Positions 45,667 through 54,845 of a stretch of 64,000 bases of DNA are shown piece after piece. The position numbers and the translations under genes were made by a program. Below the pieces are notes generated by a model. It saw nothing but the letters and a program-made list of their open reading frames with translations. It was not told where the DNA came from and searched no databases. The stretch is from a bacterium (lineage in GTDB: Bacteria; Krumholzibacteriota; Krumholzibacteriia; LZORAL124-64-63): NCBI GenBank assembly GCA_020049465.1, contig JAIFKS010000025.1:16083-80082 (forward strand), read 5' to 3'. The stretch's first letter is position 1. Each line of letters begins with the position of its first letter.

Positions 45667-48600
45667 TGTGCCTGTTCACCCATTTCGCGGCCGGAGCGCT
45701 GGCCGGCGGACTGACCGGGTCGCCGGTCTGGGGCGCGTTGGCCGGGGTGGCGTCACACGCCGTCCTGGATGTGCTGCCGCACTACGACCATCCGGACTGG
45801 CGGCTGGAACTGGGCGGCGGCATCGCCGCGCTGGCGCTGCTGCTGGTGATGCCATTTGCAAGCGTGGCCGCCGTCATCGGGGGGATCGCCGGTATGCTGC
45901 CTGATCTCGAGAACCTCTTCCAGAAGCTGGGCAAAATGCGCCGGGACCAGTTCATCTACCCGACGCACACCGGCCTGCTGCGGCACGGCCGGCCTCTGGG
46001 GCCGCGCAACCTGGGCGTGCAGGCCGCCATTTTCGTGGGCTGTTTCGCGCTGCTGGGCCTGGCGCGCCCCGGGAACGCGGCGGCCGCCGGAGAGACCCCG
46101 GGCGCCGTGATGGAGCGGCCGGTGGTGCGCGTGATCAGCCAGACCGCGGACCGCACCGTCGTGCGGATCGATTTTCCCGTCGGGCAGAGCCCGGCCGACT
46201 GGCAGGCGCTGGATCCGACCGCGGTGCAGTTCGCTTTGCCGCCGGTGGTCGACGACCTCGACGACGGCATCGGCGGCGATCTGCGCCAGTCGGCGCCGGA
46301 GTTGCGCCTGAGCGTCGCGATGCCGACGCGCGCGCAGCCGCAGGTGACCGTCACCGACGTCCGCTGGTGGCGTGAACCGGACACGGGCCTGGACCCCGCG
46401 GTGCTGGTGCGCAGTGGACCGCCCGCCGTGTTCCGCGCCGTTCCGCTGGCCGGTTGCAATGTGACGCTGGCGGCCGAAGGCGGCGTGCTGGCGGGATTGA
46501 CCGTGGAATTGCGCCATCCGGCGTCGGCGCCGTTCGCCGGACGCCTGGCGCTCGCGGCCCGCGACGACGATCCGTTCGCGAAGGCCGCCGTCGTGCCGGC
46601 GCCCGACGGCGTGGTCAACGGCGACCTGTTCGCGGCGCTGGCCGCGGGGGCGGGCGTGGAGTCCCGGTCGCGCGGCGCCGCGAAAGCCGCGGCGTTCGAC
46701 CCGTTCCTGGCCACCTCGCGCTGGGTGACGCTGCCTGTTTCGGAGAATGGACTTTACCGGCTGACCGGCCAGCAACTGGCCGGCTTCGGTGTTCCCGTCG
46801 GCGATGTCGATCCGGCGAAGCTGCGCCTGTACCGCGGTGGCGGGCTGGCGCTGGAAATGGATCCGGAATTCCCGGATTCGCTGCAGGCCGACCGCACCCG
46901 TCTGAACGAGGTCGCCATCAACGTCTTGGACGGCGGCGACGGCGAATGGAATCTGGACGACGAACTGCGCTTCTACGGGGTGGCGACCAGCGCCTGGCGC
47001 GACCGCTTCGAAGCCGGAGCGGAACGACTCGACCATTACGACCACCCGTACGCGGCCGAGGCCGTCTACTGGCTGACGTGGGAGAACGACGCCACGGCTT
47101 CGCCGCTGCCGGGTGTGCCGCGGCGCGCGGCGACGGTCGCGGCGCCGGCCCTCGGCGGGCTGGCTGTGGACAGCGCGCGTCTGCGCGTACACCTGGAAAA
47201 CCAGTTCTCGGACTCGCCCGGTGTGGTGGCCGACAACTGGACGTGGGATCCGTTCATCAGCAGTTCGCGGACCGAGACGTTCAACCTGCGCACGCCGCTG
47301 GCCGGCTCGTCGGCGCGGGTCGTCGCCGATGTGCGCGGCATGTACGACGTGTTTTCCGCAGGCTACGTTTTCACGGCGAAGGTCTGGCTGAACGGCGACC
47401 AGAACCAGGCCGGGACCATGTCCTTCAACTACAGCGCGCAGAACGACAGCCTGCGCCTGCGCGTTTTCGGCGAGAGCACGGCGCTGCTGGCCGGTTCGAA
47501 TTCCTTCACGGTGCAGAACGCCTCGACCTCGCTTCCGCGCAAGCCTTTGGCGCTGGACAGCGTCGATGTCCTGTACTGGACCGCGCTGGCGCTTGACCCG
47601 GCGCTCGGGCAGTTCGATTTCTCCCACTGGGGCGACCAGGTCATCGATCCGGCCACCGCTACCGACCTGCGCTTGACGGTGCCGGCCGGCTTGTCGCCCA
47701 TCGTCTGGGACGTGACGCGGCCCGATTCGGCGTTCGTTCTGAGCGGCACGGCCGAGACCGGGCGCGTCGTCATCGGCCTGGTCCGCGAACCAGGACAGGA
47801 CCGGCACTTCGTGGCGACCGAAGCTTCGGACCTGCTCGCGGTGGCCTCGGGGTCGCGCGTGCTGCCGACGTCGCTGCTCGATGACGCCAGCGACCTCGAC
47901 TACGTGGTCATCGCCGCGTCGGCCCTGGCCGGCGCCGCCGAGGATCTGGCTGAATTCCGCGCCACTTCGCTGCCCGGTGTCGCCTTGCCGCGGACGCGCG
48001 CGGTGACCGCCGAAGCGATCTACAACAACTTCTCCGGCGGGCAGAAGGATCCTTTCGCGATCCGCAATTACCTGCGCAGTCTGTACAACGACGGCGGGCA
48101 GCGCCTTCGGCACGTCTGCCTGCTGGGCAAGTCCAGCCGCGATTACCGCAACTACAAGGATCGTGTGCCGCTGGTCGACCTGTACGACCTGCTGCCGACG
48201 GTGCTCCGCAATTTCTACCCGCAGTTCCCGGTGCCGCTGAACCGTCAGATGCCCTTCGCGTCCGACGATGCCTTCGGATCGTTCGACACGCCGCCGCCCT
48301 CGCTGGGGACGCGCGCCGATCTCGATCTGCCGGATCTCTCGTGCGGCCGCCTGCCCGCGCTCAATGCGCAGGAAGCGCGGGCCATGGTCGACCGCGTGAT
48401 CGCCTACGCCCAGGAACCGGAAGCCGGCCCCTGGCGCAACCACGTGCTGCTGTCGGCGGACGACGTCAATCGGCCCAGTTCGGGACAGACGCCCGTTTTC
48501 GGCGAGGATGCCCACACGCGCGAAGCCGAGGACCTGGCGAACAACTACCTGCCGGCGAGCCTGGAAATCCAGAAGGTCTACGGCATCGACTACCCGTTCC

Positions 48601-50111
48601 CGCCGTCGTCGCAGGTCAAGCCGGCCTGCCGCGCCGCGATCAACGCGGGGATTACGGCCGGGACGACGATCTACTACTACGTCGGGCACGGGGCCGAGGA
48701 CAATCTGGCCGACGAGCAGATCTTCCAGTCACGCGACATCGCCAACCTGGGCAATGCCGCCCGGCGGCCGTTGTTCGTGGCGTTCAGCTGCGATGTCGGC
48801 GTGTACGACAGCCCGACGCGGCTGTCGATGGCCGAACAGTTCCTGGGCTATCCGACCGGCGGCGCCATCGGCGCCATCTGCGCCAGCCAGGTCAGCTGGA
48901 GCACCGACAACGACGCCATCACCGAAGCCTTCTTCCGCAACCTGTTCCCGGCGCGTCACGTGATGACCGACCGTTCGGTCGGCGACGCGCTGCTTCTGGG
49001 CAAAGGCCAGATGGGCACGCCCGACTACCGCGCGAACAGCCAGCGCTACAACCTGATGGGCGACCCGGCGCTGCGGTTGCCGCACCCGGTCGACGACCTG
49101 ACGCTGGCCGCGACCAGCCTGGACACGCTGCGCGCCGGCGCCAGACAGACCGTGGTGCTGGCCGGCAGCGGCAAGGCCCTGCTGGGCGCCGGCGACCGCT
49201 ACCGCCTGCGGGTGCAGGAAAGCGCCGCGGCGCGGACCTACCCGAACACGCCGTCCGGCGGTACGGGCACCTGGATCGAGAGCGGCGCGGCTGTTTTCGT
49301 CGGCGAGGGCACGCTGGGTTCGGGCGACCTGGTCGTCCCGTTCAAGGTTCCGGCGCAGATCCAGTACGGAAACCGCGGCCGGGTGCGCCTGCTGGTCGAG
49401 ACTCCCGACGGCGACCATGCCGCCGTGGAGACGGTGCCGGCTGTGCGCGGGTCCATCGGAGCGGTCGACGACGCGCGCGGGCCGCAGATCCGCCTGGCTT
49501 TCGAGGGCGGCCGGTTCCGCGTGCGACCGGGCGACGAACTGACCGCGGCCCTGACCGACACCAGCGGCATCTCCATCCTGGGCACGAGTCCGGGCAATTC
49601 GCTGCTGCTGGAACTGGACGATTCGGGCCGGATGACGAACGTCACCGCGGCGTTCGCCTACGAGCCGGACAGCTACACGAGCGGATCCCTGGTCTTTCCG
49701 CTGCCGGCCGATCTGGCCGCCGGTGCGCACCGGGCCGCCCTGCACGCCAGCGACGCCCTGGGCAACGTCGGCTCGGATACCCTGAGCTTCGTCATCGTCC
49801 CGGCGGGGGTCAGCGGCATCGAGGACGTCACCCTTTTCCCTAATCCGACGCCCGGGCCGTGCCGACTCCTGTTCGAGTTGAGCGACCCGATGGCGGTGCA
49901 GTGGGACATCTACTCACTGGCCGGCCGGCGTCTGCGCTCGCTGCGCGAGGAATTCACCGAGGCCGGACCGCGCATCCTGGAATGGGACGGGCGCGATCTG
50001 ATGGGCGATGAGATCGCCAACGGAACCTATCTGTTCGTGCTGCGGGGCAGCGGGGCCTCGGCGGACGGACGCGAGATCACGAAGACGGGCAAACTGGTCA
50101 TCATGCGCTGA
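45666..50111 (+). CDS. Fusion: DUF457/YdjM-like membrane domain + PorU-like C25 peptidase, copy B
   Basis: One open frame of 1481 codons from GTG 45666 (GGGAG nine bases upstream). Residues 1-135 are a multi-pass membrane domain of the DUF457/YdjM metal-dependent hydrolase type: FTHFAAGALAG, SHAVLDVLPHYDH, MLPDLENLF and YPTHTG supply the conserved His/Asp pattern, and a last helix spans about 117-133. From AVMERPVVRVISQT (about residue 147) it matches C25 copy A to the end. Peptidase residues are His1008 (YYVGHGAEDN) and Cys1042 (FSCDVGVYD); the FlgD-like sorting domain occupies about 1388-1481. Copy A has its signal peptide exactly where this protein has the membrane domain. No in-frame internal start with a good ribosome binding site was found near the junction. 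Either the fusion is real or two genes have been merged by an upstream deletion. Confidence 0.78.
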   Translation: MCLFTHFAAGALAGGLTGSPVWGALAGVASHAVLDVLPHYDHPDWRLELGGGIAALALLLVMPFASVAAVIGGIAGMLPDLENLFQKLGKMRRDQFIYPTHTGLLRHGRPLGPRNLGVQAAIFVGCFALLGLARPGNAAAAGETPGAVMERPVVRVISQTADRTVVRIDFPVGQSPADWQALDPTAVQFALPPVVDDLDDGIGGDLRQSAPELRLSVAMPTRAQPQVTVTDVRWWREPDTGLDPAVLVRSGPPAVFRAVPLAGCNVTLAAEGGVLAGLTVELRHPASAPFAGRLALAARDDDPFAKAAVVPAPDGVVNGDLFAALAAGAGVESRSRGAAKAAAFDPFLATSRWVTLPVSENGLYRLTGQQLAGFGVPVGDVDPAKLRLYRGGGLALEMDPEFPDSLQADRTRLNEVAINVLDGGDGEWNLDDELRFYGVATSAWRDRFEAGAERLDHYDHPYAAEAVYWLTWENDATASPLPGVPRRAATVAAPALGGLAVDSARLRVHLENQFSDSPGVVADNWTWDPFISSSRTETFNLRTPLAGSSARVVADVRGMYDVFSAGYVFTAKVWLNGDQNQAGTMSFNYSAQNDSLRLRVFGESTALLAGSNSFTVQNASTSLPRKPLALDSVDVLYWTALALDPALGQFDFSHWGDQVIDPATATDLRLTVPAGLSPIVWDVTRPDSAFVLSGTAETGRVVIGLVREPGQDRHFVATEASDLLAVASGSRVLPTSLLDDASDLDYVVIAASALAGAAEDLAEFRATSLPGVALPRTRAVTAEAIYNNFSGGQKDPFAIRNYLRSLYNDGGQRLRHVCLLGKSSRDYRNYKDRVPLVDLYDLLPTVLRNFYPQFPVPLNRQMPFASDDAFGSFDTPPPSLGTRADLDLPDLSCGRLPALNAQEARAMVDRVIAYAQEPEAGPWRNHVLLSADDVNRPSSGQTPVFGEDAHTREAEDLANNYLPASLEIQKVYGIDYPFPPSSQVKPACRAAINAGITAGTTIYYYVGHGAEDNLADEQIFQSRDIANLGNAARRPLFVAFSCDVGVYDSPTRLSMAEQFLGYPTGGAIGAICASQVSWSTDNDAITEAFFRNLFPARHVMTDRSVGDALLLGKGQMGTPDYRANSQRYNLMGDPALRLPHPVDDLTLAATSLDTLRAGARQTVVLAGSGKALLGAGDRYRLRVQESAAARTYPNTPSGGTGTWIESGAAVFVGEGTLGSGDLVVPFKVPAQIQYGNRGRVRLLVETPDGDHAAVETVPAVRGSIGAVDDARGPQIRLAFEGGRFRVRPGDELTAALTDTSGISILGTSPGNSLLLELDDSGRMTNVTAAFAYEPDSYTSGSLVFPLPADLAAGAHRAALHASDALGNVGSDTLSFVIVPAGVSGIEDVTLFPNPTPGPCRLLFELSDPMAVQWDIYSLAGRRLRSLREEFTEAGPRILEWDGRDLMGDEIANGTYLFVLRGSGASADGREITKTGKLVIMR

Positions 50112-50176
50112 TGGCCGGGACGGTCGCGGGGCCTGACGGCGTCGCGGGCGGGACAACCACTGGAGGTAGGACGGAC

Positions 50177-51205
50177 ATGAAGAGGACTTTGCAGACGGTC
50201 GCCCTGGTGGCGGCGCTGACCCTGGGTATCTGCGGCACGGCCCTGGCCGGTTCCGGCGCGGGCGCCATCAACCTCAGTTTCCCGGTCGGGGCGCGCTACA
50301 ACGCGCTGGGCGAGTCGGGCACGGCCCTGGCGCAGGACGTCACCGCGCAGTGGTGGAATCCCGGCGGCCTGGGTTTCCTGCCGCAGCGCCCGGAGCCGCA
50401 TGACCTGCACATCATGCAGTCGAGCCTGGCCGAAGGGCTGGCCGAGGACATCGGCCTGTACTGGGGCGGTTACGCGACCCCGATGGGCGAGAACGGCGCT
50501 CTCGCCTTCTCGCTCAACTACCTGGACATGGGCGAGCAGCAGGGCACCGACGAAAGCGGCAACGAGACGGGCGTGTTCCGCTCGTACATGTTCGCGTTCG
50601 GCGCCACGTACGGCGTGCGCGTCAGCCCGAACGTGGGCGTCGGTCTGGGCGTGAAGTACTTCCGTGACAAGCTGGCCGAGGACAACATCATCCAGGACGC
50701 GCAGGGCGGCGGCAGCGGCGACAGTTTCGGCGTCGACATGGGCGTGCTCTGGAAGGTGCCCAGCTTGAAGACGAATTTCGGTCTGGCGCTGGCCAACCTG
50801 GGTCCGGACATCAAGCATGTGGATGCCGACCAGTCCGACCCGATGCCGCGCAAGCTGACCGTGGGCGTGGCGCACAGCCTGTACCACAGCGAATACATGG
50901 GCATGCTGCTGGTGGCCGACTATCTGGTGCCGCTCTACAAGTGGAAGGGCAACGACTACGGCTTCGGCCTGGAGTCCTCGCAGGAGGAGTACGGGTTCGG
51001 CGCCGAGTGGAACTACCTGCGCTCGCTGTTCGTGCGGATCGGCTACAAGAGCGCGGACTACGGCGACATCAAGGACACGACTTTCGGGTTCGGTGTCGAC
51101 ATGGACCGCTGGGTCGGCCAGCCGATCGCTTTCGATTTCGCAAAGGTGCCGCAGGCTGAAGGTCTGCCGACGGTGTCGCGGTTGTCGCTGGCCTACCGCT
51201 TCTAG
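50177..51205 (+). CDS. PorV/PorQ-family outer-membrane protein
   Basis: A 342-residue outer-membrane beta-barrel of the FadL-like PorV/PorQ family. A signal peptide (MKRTLQTVALVAALTLGICGTALA) is followed by the signature GAINLSFPVGARYNALGESGTALAQDVTAQWWNPGGLGFL, and alternating strands run to the terminal aromatic residue (LSLAYRF). In the type IX system PorV shuttles cargo from the SprA translocon to the PorU sortase. This gene follows a PorU-like gene directly, matching the porU-porV order seen in Bacteroidota. ATG at 50177 has ggaggtagga. PorQ-like or unrelated transport roles are possible. Confidence 0.85.
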   Translation: MKRTLQTVALVAALTLGICGTALAGSGAGAINLSFPVGARYNALGESGTALAQDVTAQWWNPGGLGFLPQRPEPHDLHIMQSSLAEGLAEDIGLYWGGYATPMGENGALAFSLNYLDMGEQQGTDESGNETGVFRSYMFAFGATYGVRVSPNVGVGLGVKYFRDKLAEDNIIQDAQGGGSGDSFGVDMGVLWKVPSLKTNFGLALANLGPDIKHVDADQSDPMPRKLTVGVAHSLYHSEYMGMLLVADYLVPLYKWKGNDYGFGLESSQEEYGFGAEWNYLRSLFVRIGYKSADYGDIKDTTFGFGVDMDRWVGQPIAFDFAKVPQAEGLPTVSRLSLAYRF

Positions 51206-51256
51206 CGGTGCCCGGTTCGCAGTTTTCCGACCAACCCCTGAGCGAGGAGCTCGTAC

Positions 51257-54200
51257 TTGCGGTTCAAGACTGACCCCCGCCGGCCGTGGCCCCGGAGCCG
51301 CGGCCTGGCGGTCCTGCCGGTCTTCCTGCTGGCTGCCGTCCTGTTGTCCGACGCTGTCGCGGCCACGCGCTGGGAACGTGTGCCGGTCCGCCGCTGGGAC
51401 TGGGACGAGGTCACGGCGACCACCGGCGGCGGCCGTCTGCTGGATGCGGAGCTGCGTCGCCAGGGCGAATCGGTGCGGCGCTGGAAGGCCGTGCATGAAC
51501 TGGTGGGCGAGCGTCACGTGTCGGCGAAGTCGCAGCGCCTGCTGGCCGAGCGCGGGCTGGGGGCGGCGCGCCTCGCCGCCGGTGCGGACGCCGACAAGGC
51601 GCTTGACGGCATCGACACGCTGCGCGTCCTGCTGGTGCGCATCGCGTTCGACGGCAACCGCGAGCCGAACCTGACCACCGTCGCGCCGGACGGCGGGTTC
51701 GTGCTGGAGCCGCTCAGCAATCCGGGTCCGCTCGAAGTGGATCCGCCCCCGCACGACAAGCCGTACTTCGAGGCGCACCTGCAGGGGCTGTCGGAGTACT
51801 ACCGGTTCATGTCCGGCCGGCGCCTGCACATCGAGGGGCGCGTGCTGCCCGAAGGCGGACAGGATGCCTACCAGGTGCAGGACGTGGCCGACTACGGCCC
51901 GGGCTCCGGGGGCTTCTGGACGCTTGACGGTCTCGAGTCGCTGGTCAGGGACATGATGGTCGCCGCCGACGAGGGCACGCAGGCCGACGGCTCGGTCAAC
52001 CTGGCGGACTACGACGACGATGATCCGTTCACCTACGTCATCTTCGTCCATGCCGGCAGCGACTGGCAGAGCGACATCAACGGCGACTCGCCGAATGACG
52101 TGCCGACATTCTTCGTCAATCTGGGCGAGCCCCAGGCTCTGACCAGCGTCGACAGCGACGACGGCGCCGCCGGTTCGCTGACCGAATGCTCGGTCATTCC
52201 CGAGACGACCAACCAGGACGGCTACGCGGGCAGCATCGCGGCGGCGTTCTACCACGAGTTCGGCCACGCCCTGGGCCTGGTCGATGTCTACGACAGTTCG
52301 CGGGGTCTGCCTTCGGTCGGCATCTGGGATCTGATGGACTCGGGCACGAACCTGTCGGCCACGCTGGGAACCATCACCGACGAAGGCGATACCGTCTTCG
52401 TGGCGGCCGGCGGCGTGCTGCCGCCGTCGCTGTCGGCCTGGGACAAGTGGTTCCTGGGCTGGATTGAAACCGCCGAGATCGACGGCTCACGGGCCGAATA
52501 CCGGCTGCCGGCGGTCGGCGTGCCGCGCGACGAATACGCGGCGTGGCAGGCGGGCGGTTACGGAGCGTTCAGCCTGACCGATCCGCAGGCGTGGCGCGGT
52601 GGCCTGTCGCCGCGGGAGTGGTTCCTCATCGAGAACCGCTGGGTGCCTGTCGCCACCGAGCCGCTGCCGTTCGACGCGCTGGCTTTCGAGCGCGACGACG
52701 CCACCGGCGTCATCCTCTATCTGGCGGGCCTGGAGGCGGGCACCGACAACACCTGGGTGAACAGCGGCCTTTACGACTATTTCCTGCCGGCCGGCGGCGT
52801 GCTGGTCTGGCACGTCAATAGCGACCGCATCGAGGCGGGACTGGCCGACAACACGATCAACACCGACGGCGACGGCCTCAAGCTGGTCGAAGCCGACGGC
52901 CTGCAGGATATCGGCGTGCTCGATGCCTATGTGCTGGGCTGGTTCGGTTCCTGGCGCGATCCGTTCGGCGGCCGGGACCTGTCGGGCGCGGCGACGGGCT
53001 TCAACAACCTGCCGGCGGACGGCTTCCCGAACACGCGGCTGTTCGACCGTTCGTGGTCGCACCTGGCGTTGACGAACATCGGCCCGCGCGTGGCGCGAAC
53101 GGCCAGCATCATGAGATTCGAGGCGTCGCTCGGTGAAGTGACCAGCGGTCTGCCCTGGGAAATCGCGGCCGAAAGCGATGCCGACGCTGCGACGGGCGGG
53201 GGCACGGCGGGCCCGCGGGCCATCGATCCGGCCACGTTGACGCCGCTGGAATACGGCGATGAGCGGCTGCTCCTGTTCACCGACGCGCCGGGCGTCAACC
53301 ACGGCGACGGTCCTTTCGACGCCACCCTGTTCGCGCTGTTGGCCGACGGCCGCCCGTACTGGCCCGCCGTGCCCGGGCGCCCCGAGGGCGGCATCGCGGC
53401 GCTGGGCGGCCGTGTCGCCGGAGCACCGCTCGTCGTGACCGGCACCGGAGGACAGACGGACGTGTTCGTGGCCCTGCGCGAAGGCGTGGTGCGGGCGGTG
53501 CGTCTGGGCGGCCTGGCCGTCACCGCGACCTGGCAGACGATTCTGGCCGATTCGTTGAGCGGCGGTCCGGTGCCTCTGCACAAAGTCGCCGGCGCCACCC
53601 GCCTGGCAGTGCTCGCGCCGGCCAACCGCCTGTTCCTGCTGGACGGCGATGGCGCCCAGGTGGGTGAACCCCTGACGCTGGTCGATGCGCTGGGTTCCTC
53701 CGTGGTGGTGTCCGGCATTCGGCATCTGCCCGCGCCCCCGTCGGAGGAAGACCGCCTGATCGCGGTCGCGACCACGGGCTGGCATCTGGTTTCGAAGACC
53801 CTGGACGGGTGGGTCCCGGATCCCCTGTGGACGCCTTTTGCGCGCGCCAGCGTCGGCCTCGTGCGCGTCGGCGTGGTTCCCGCCGGAGCGGAGGCCGTGC
53901 TGCACGCGTTTGACGAGGCGGGGCCGCTCGGCTCGTGGCGCATCGACGTTGCGAACGTGACGGCGCTCGATCGTTTGCCGGCGGTGGTCGGCCCGCTGGT
54001 CTGCGAGCCGGCGGTGGCCGATTTGGACGGCGACGGCCTGAACGACCTGGTCGTGGCCACCGCCGAGAGGCTGCACGGACTGAAGGCGGACGGCATCCCG
54101 TTGCGCGGCTGGCCGCGGCGGCTGGCCGAACTGTTCCCGCTGGCCGACACCACGCGCGTGGCCGGACCGCTGGTCATTGCCGACGCGACCGGCGACGGCC

Positions 54201-54820
54201 AGAACGAAGTCTTCTTCAACACCGACGCCGGCCACCTGCTGGGGCTCGGACCGGACGGCCGGCTGCTGGAGCGGTTGCCGCTGCGCTGGGGCGACCGGCG
54301 CGGATCGGGTCTGGCCATCGGCGACGGCATCGACGGACGCCTGCTCTGGCTCGTTTCCGAGGGCGGCTACACTGCGCCGCCGCTGGATCGCACCTGGGTG
54401 GGCGGTCGCATCAGTTCCTGGCAACTGGCAGCCACTGCCATCACGGGCAGAACCAGTGAATGGCTGGGCGACGCGGGCGGTTCGACGAGGCGCGGGCCTG
54501 CCGGTACGGCTCAGGAGCTCGGCGACGCCGCGCCCGCGGCCGTCGACCGCGGCGAAGTCGCGCTGTTCCCCAATCCCGTCAGCGGCGAGGCGTTCAACGC
54601 CCGCTTCTACGCCGAAGGCAACGGCCCGGCGCGGCTGGCGGTCTACGACCTGCAGGGCGAACTGGTGCGCGAAGCCAGCTTCGCCGTCGAGGCCGGGCAG
54701 ATGAACCAGATCCGGATGGAATTGCCCGGCATCGCGAGCGGCCTGTACGTGACGGTGCTCGAATTCGACGGACCCGGCGGACGCCGGACCCGCACGTTGA
54801 CCCTGGCGGTCGAGCGATGA
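51257..54820 (+). CDS. Secreted M6-family metalloprotease with propeller and C-terminal sorting domain
   Basis: A 1187-residue exported protease. The signal peptide (residues about 1-34) starts from TTG 51257 with gaggag upstream. The peptidase domain (about 110-560) has the zinc motif YHEFGHALGLVDVYD with His333, Glu334 and His337, as in immune inhibitor A/M6 proteases. Residues about 650-1060 look like a beta-propeller with an FG-GAP-type loop VADLDGDGLNDLVVA near 920. The last 85 residues (LFPNPVSGEAFNARFYAE to the end) match type A sorting domains of type IX cargo. It is therefore the likely substrate of the PorU/PorV-like proteins encoded just upstream. Confidence 0.88.
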   Translation: MRFKTDPRRPWPRSRGLAVLPVFLLAAVLLSDAVAATRWERVPVRRWDWDEVTATTGGGRLLDAELRRQGESVRRWKAVHELVGERHVSAKSQRLLAERGLGAARLAAGADADKALDGIDTLRVLLVRIAFDGNREPNLTTVAPDGGFVLEPLSNPGPLEVDPPPHDKPYFEAHLQGLSEYYRFMSGRRLHIEGRVLPEGGQDAYQVQDVADYGPGSGGFWTLDGLESLVRDMMVAADEGTQADGSVNLADYDDDDPFTYVIFVHAGSDWQSDINGDSPNDVPTFFVNLGEPQALTSVDSDDGAAGSLTECSVIPETTNQDGYAGSIAAAFYHEFGHALGLVDVYDSSRGLPSVGIWDLMDSGTNLSATLGTITDEGDTVFVAAGGVLPPSLSAWDKWFLGWIETAEIDGSRAEYRLPAVGVPRDEYAAWQAGGYGAFSLTDPQAWRGGLSPREWFLIENRWVPVATEPLPFDALAFERDDATGVILYLAGLEAGTDNTWVNSGLYDYFLPAGGVLVWHVNSDRIEAGLADNTINTDGDGLKLVEADGLQDIGVLDAYVLGWFGSWRDPFGGRDLSGAATGFNNLPADGFPNTRLFDRSWSHLALTNIGPRVARTASIMRFEASLGEVTSGLPWEIAAESDADAATGGGTAGPRAIDPATLTPLEYGDERLLLFTDAPGVNHGDGPFDATLFALLADGRPYWPAVPGRPEGGIAALGGRVAGAPLVVTGTGGQTDVFVALREGVVRAVRLGGLAVTATWQTILADSLSGGPVPLHKVAGATRLAVLAPANRLFLLDGDGAQVGEPLTLVDALGSSVVVSGIRHLPAPPSEEDRLIAVATTGWHLVSKTLDGWVPDPLWTPFARASVGLVRVGVVPAGAEAVLHAFDEAGPLGSWRIDVANVTALDRLPAVVGPLVCEPAVADLDGDGLNDLVVATAERLHGLKADGIPLRGWPRRLAELFPLADTTRVAGPLVIADATGDGQNEVFFNTDAGHLLGLGPDGRLLERLPLRWGDRRGSGLAIGDGIDGRLLWLVSEGGYTAPPLDRTWVGGRISSWQLAATAITGRTSEWLGDAGGSTRRGPAGTAQELGDAAPAAVDRGEVALFPNPVSGEAFNARFYAEGNGPARLAVYDLQGELVREASFAVEAGQMNQIRMELPGIASGLYVTVLEFDGPGGRRTRTLTLAVER

Positions 54821-54845
54821 CCGCCGTCCCATCGAGGAGGATGCG

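Noticed and set aside
45753..48689. Open frame of 978 codons on the minus strand opposite C25 copy B.
   Set aside because: Low-complexity Arg/Val/Gln/His-rich product in a GC-rich antisense frame; no motif, no ribosome binding site.
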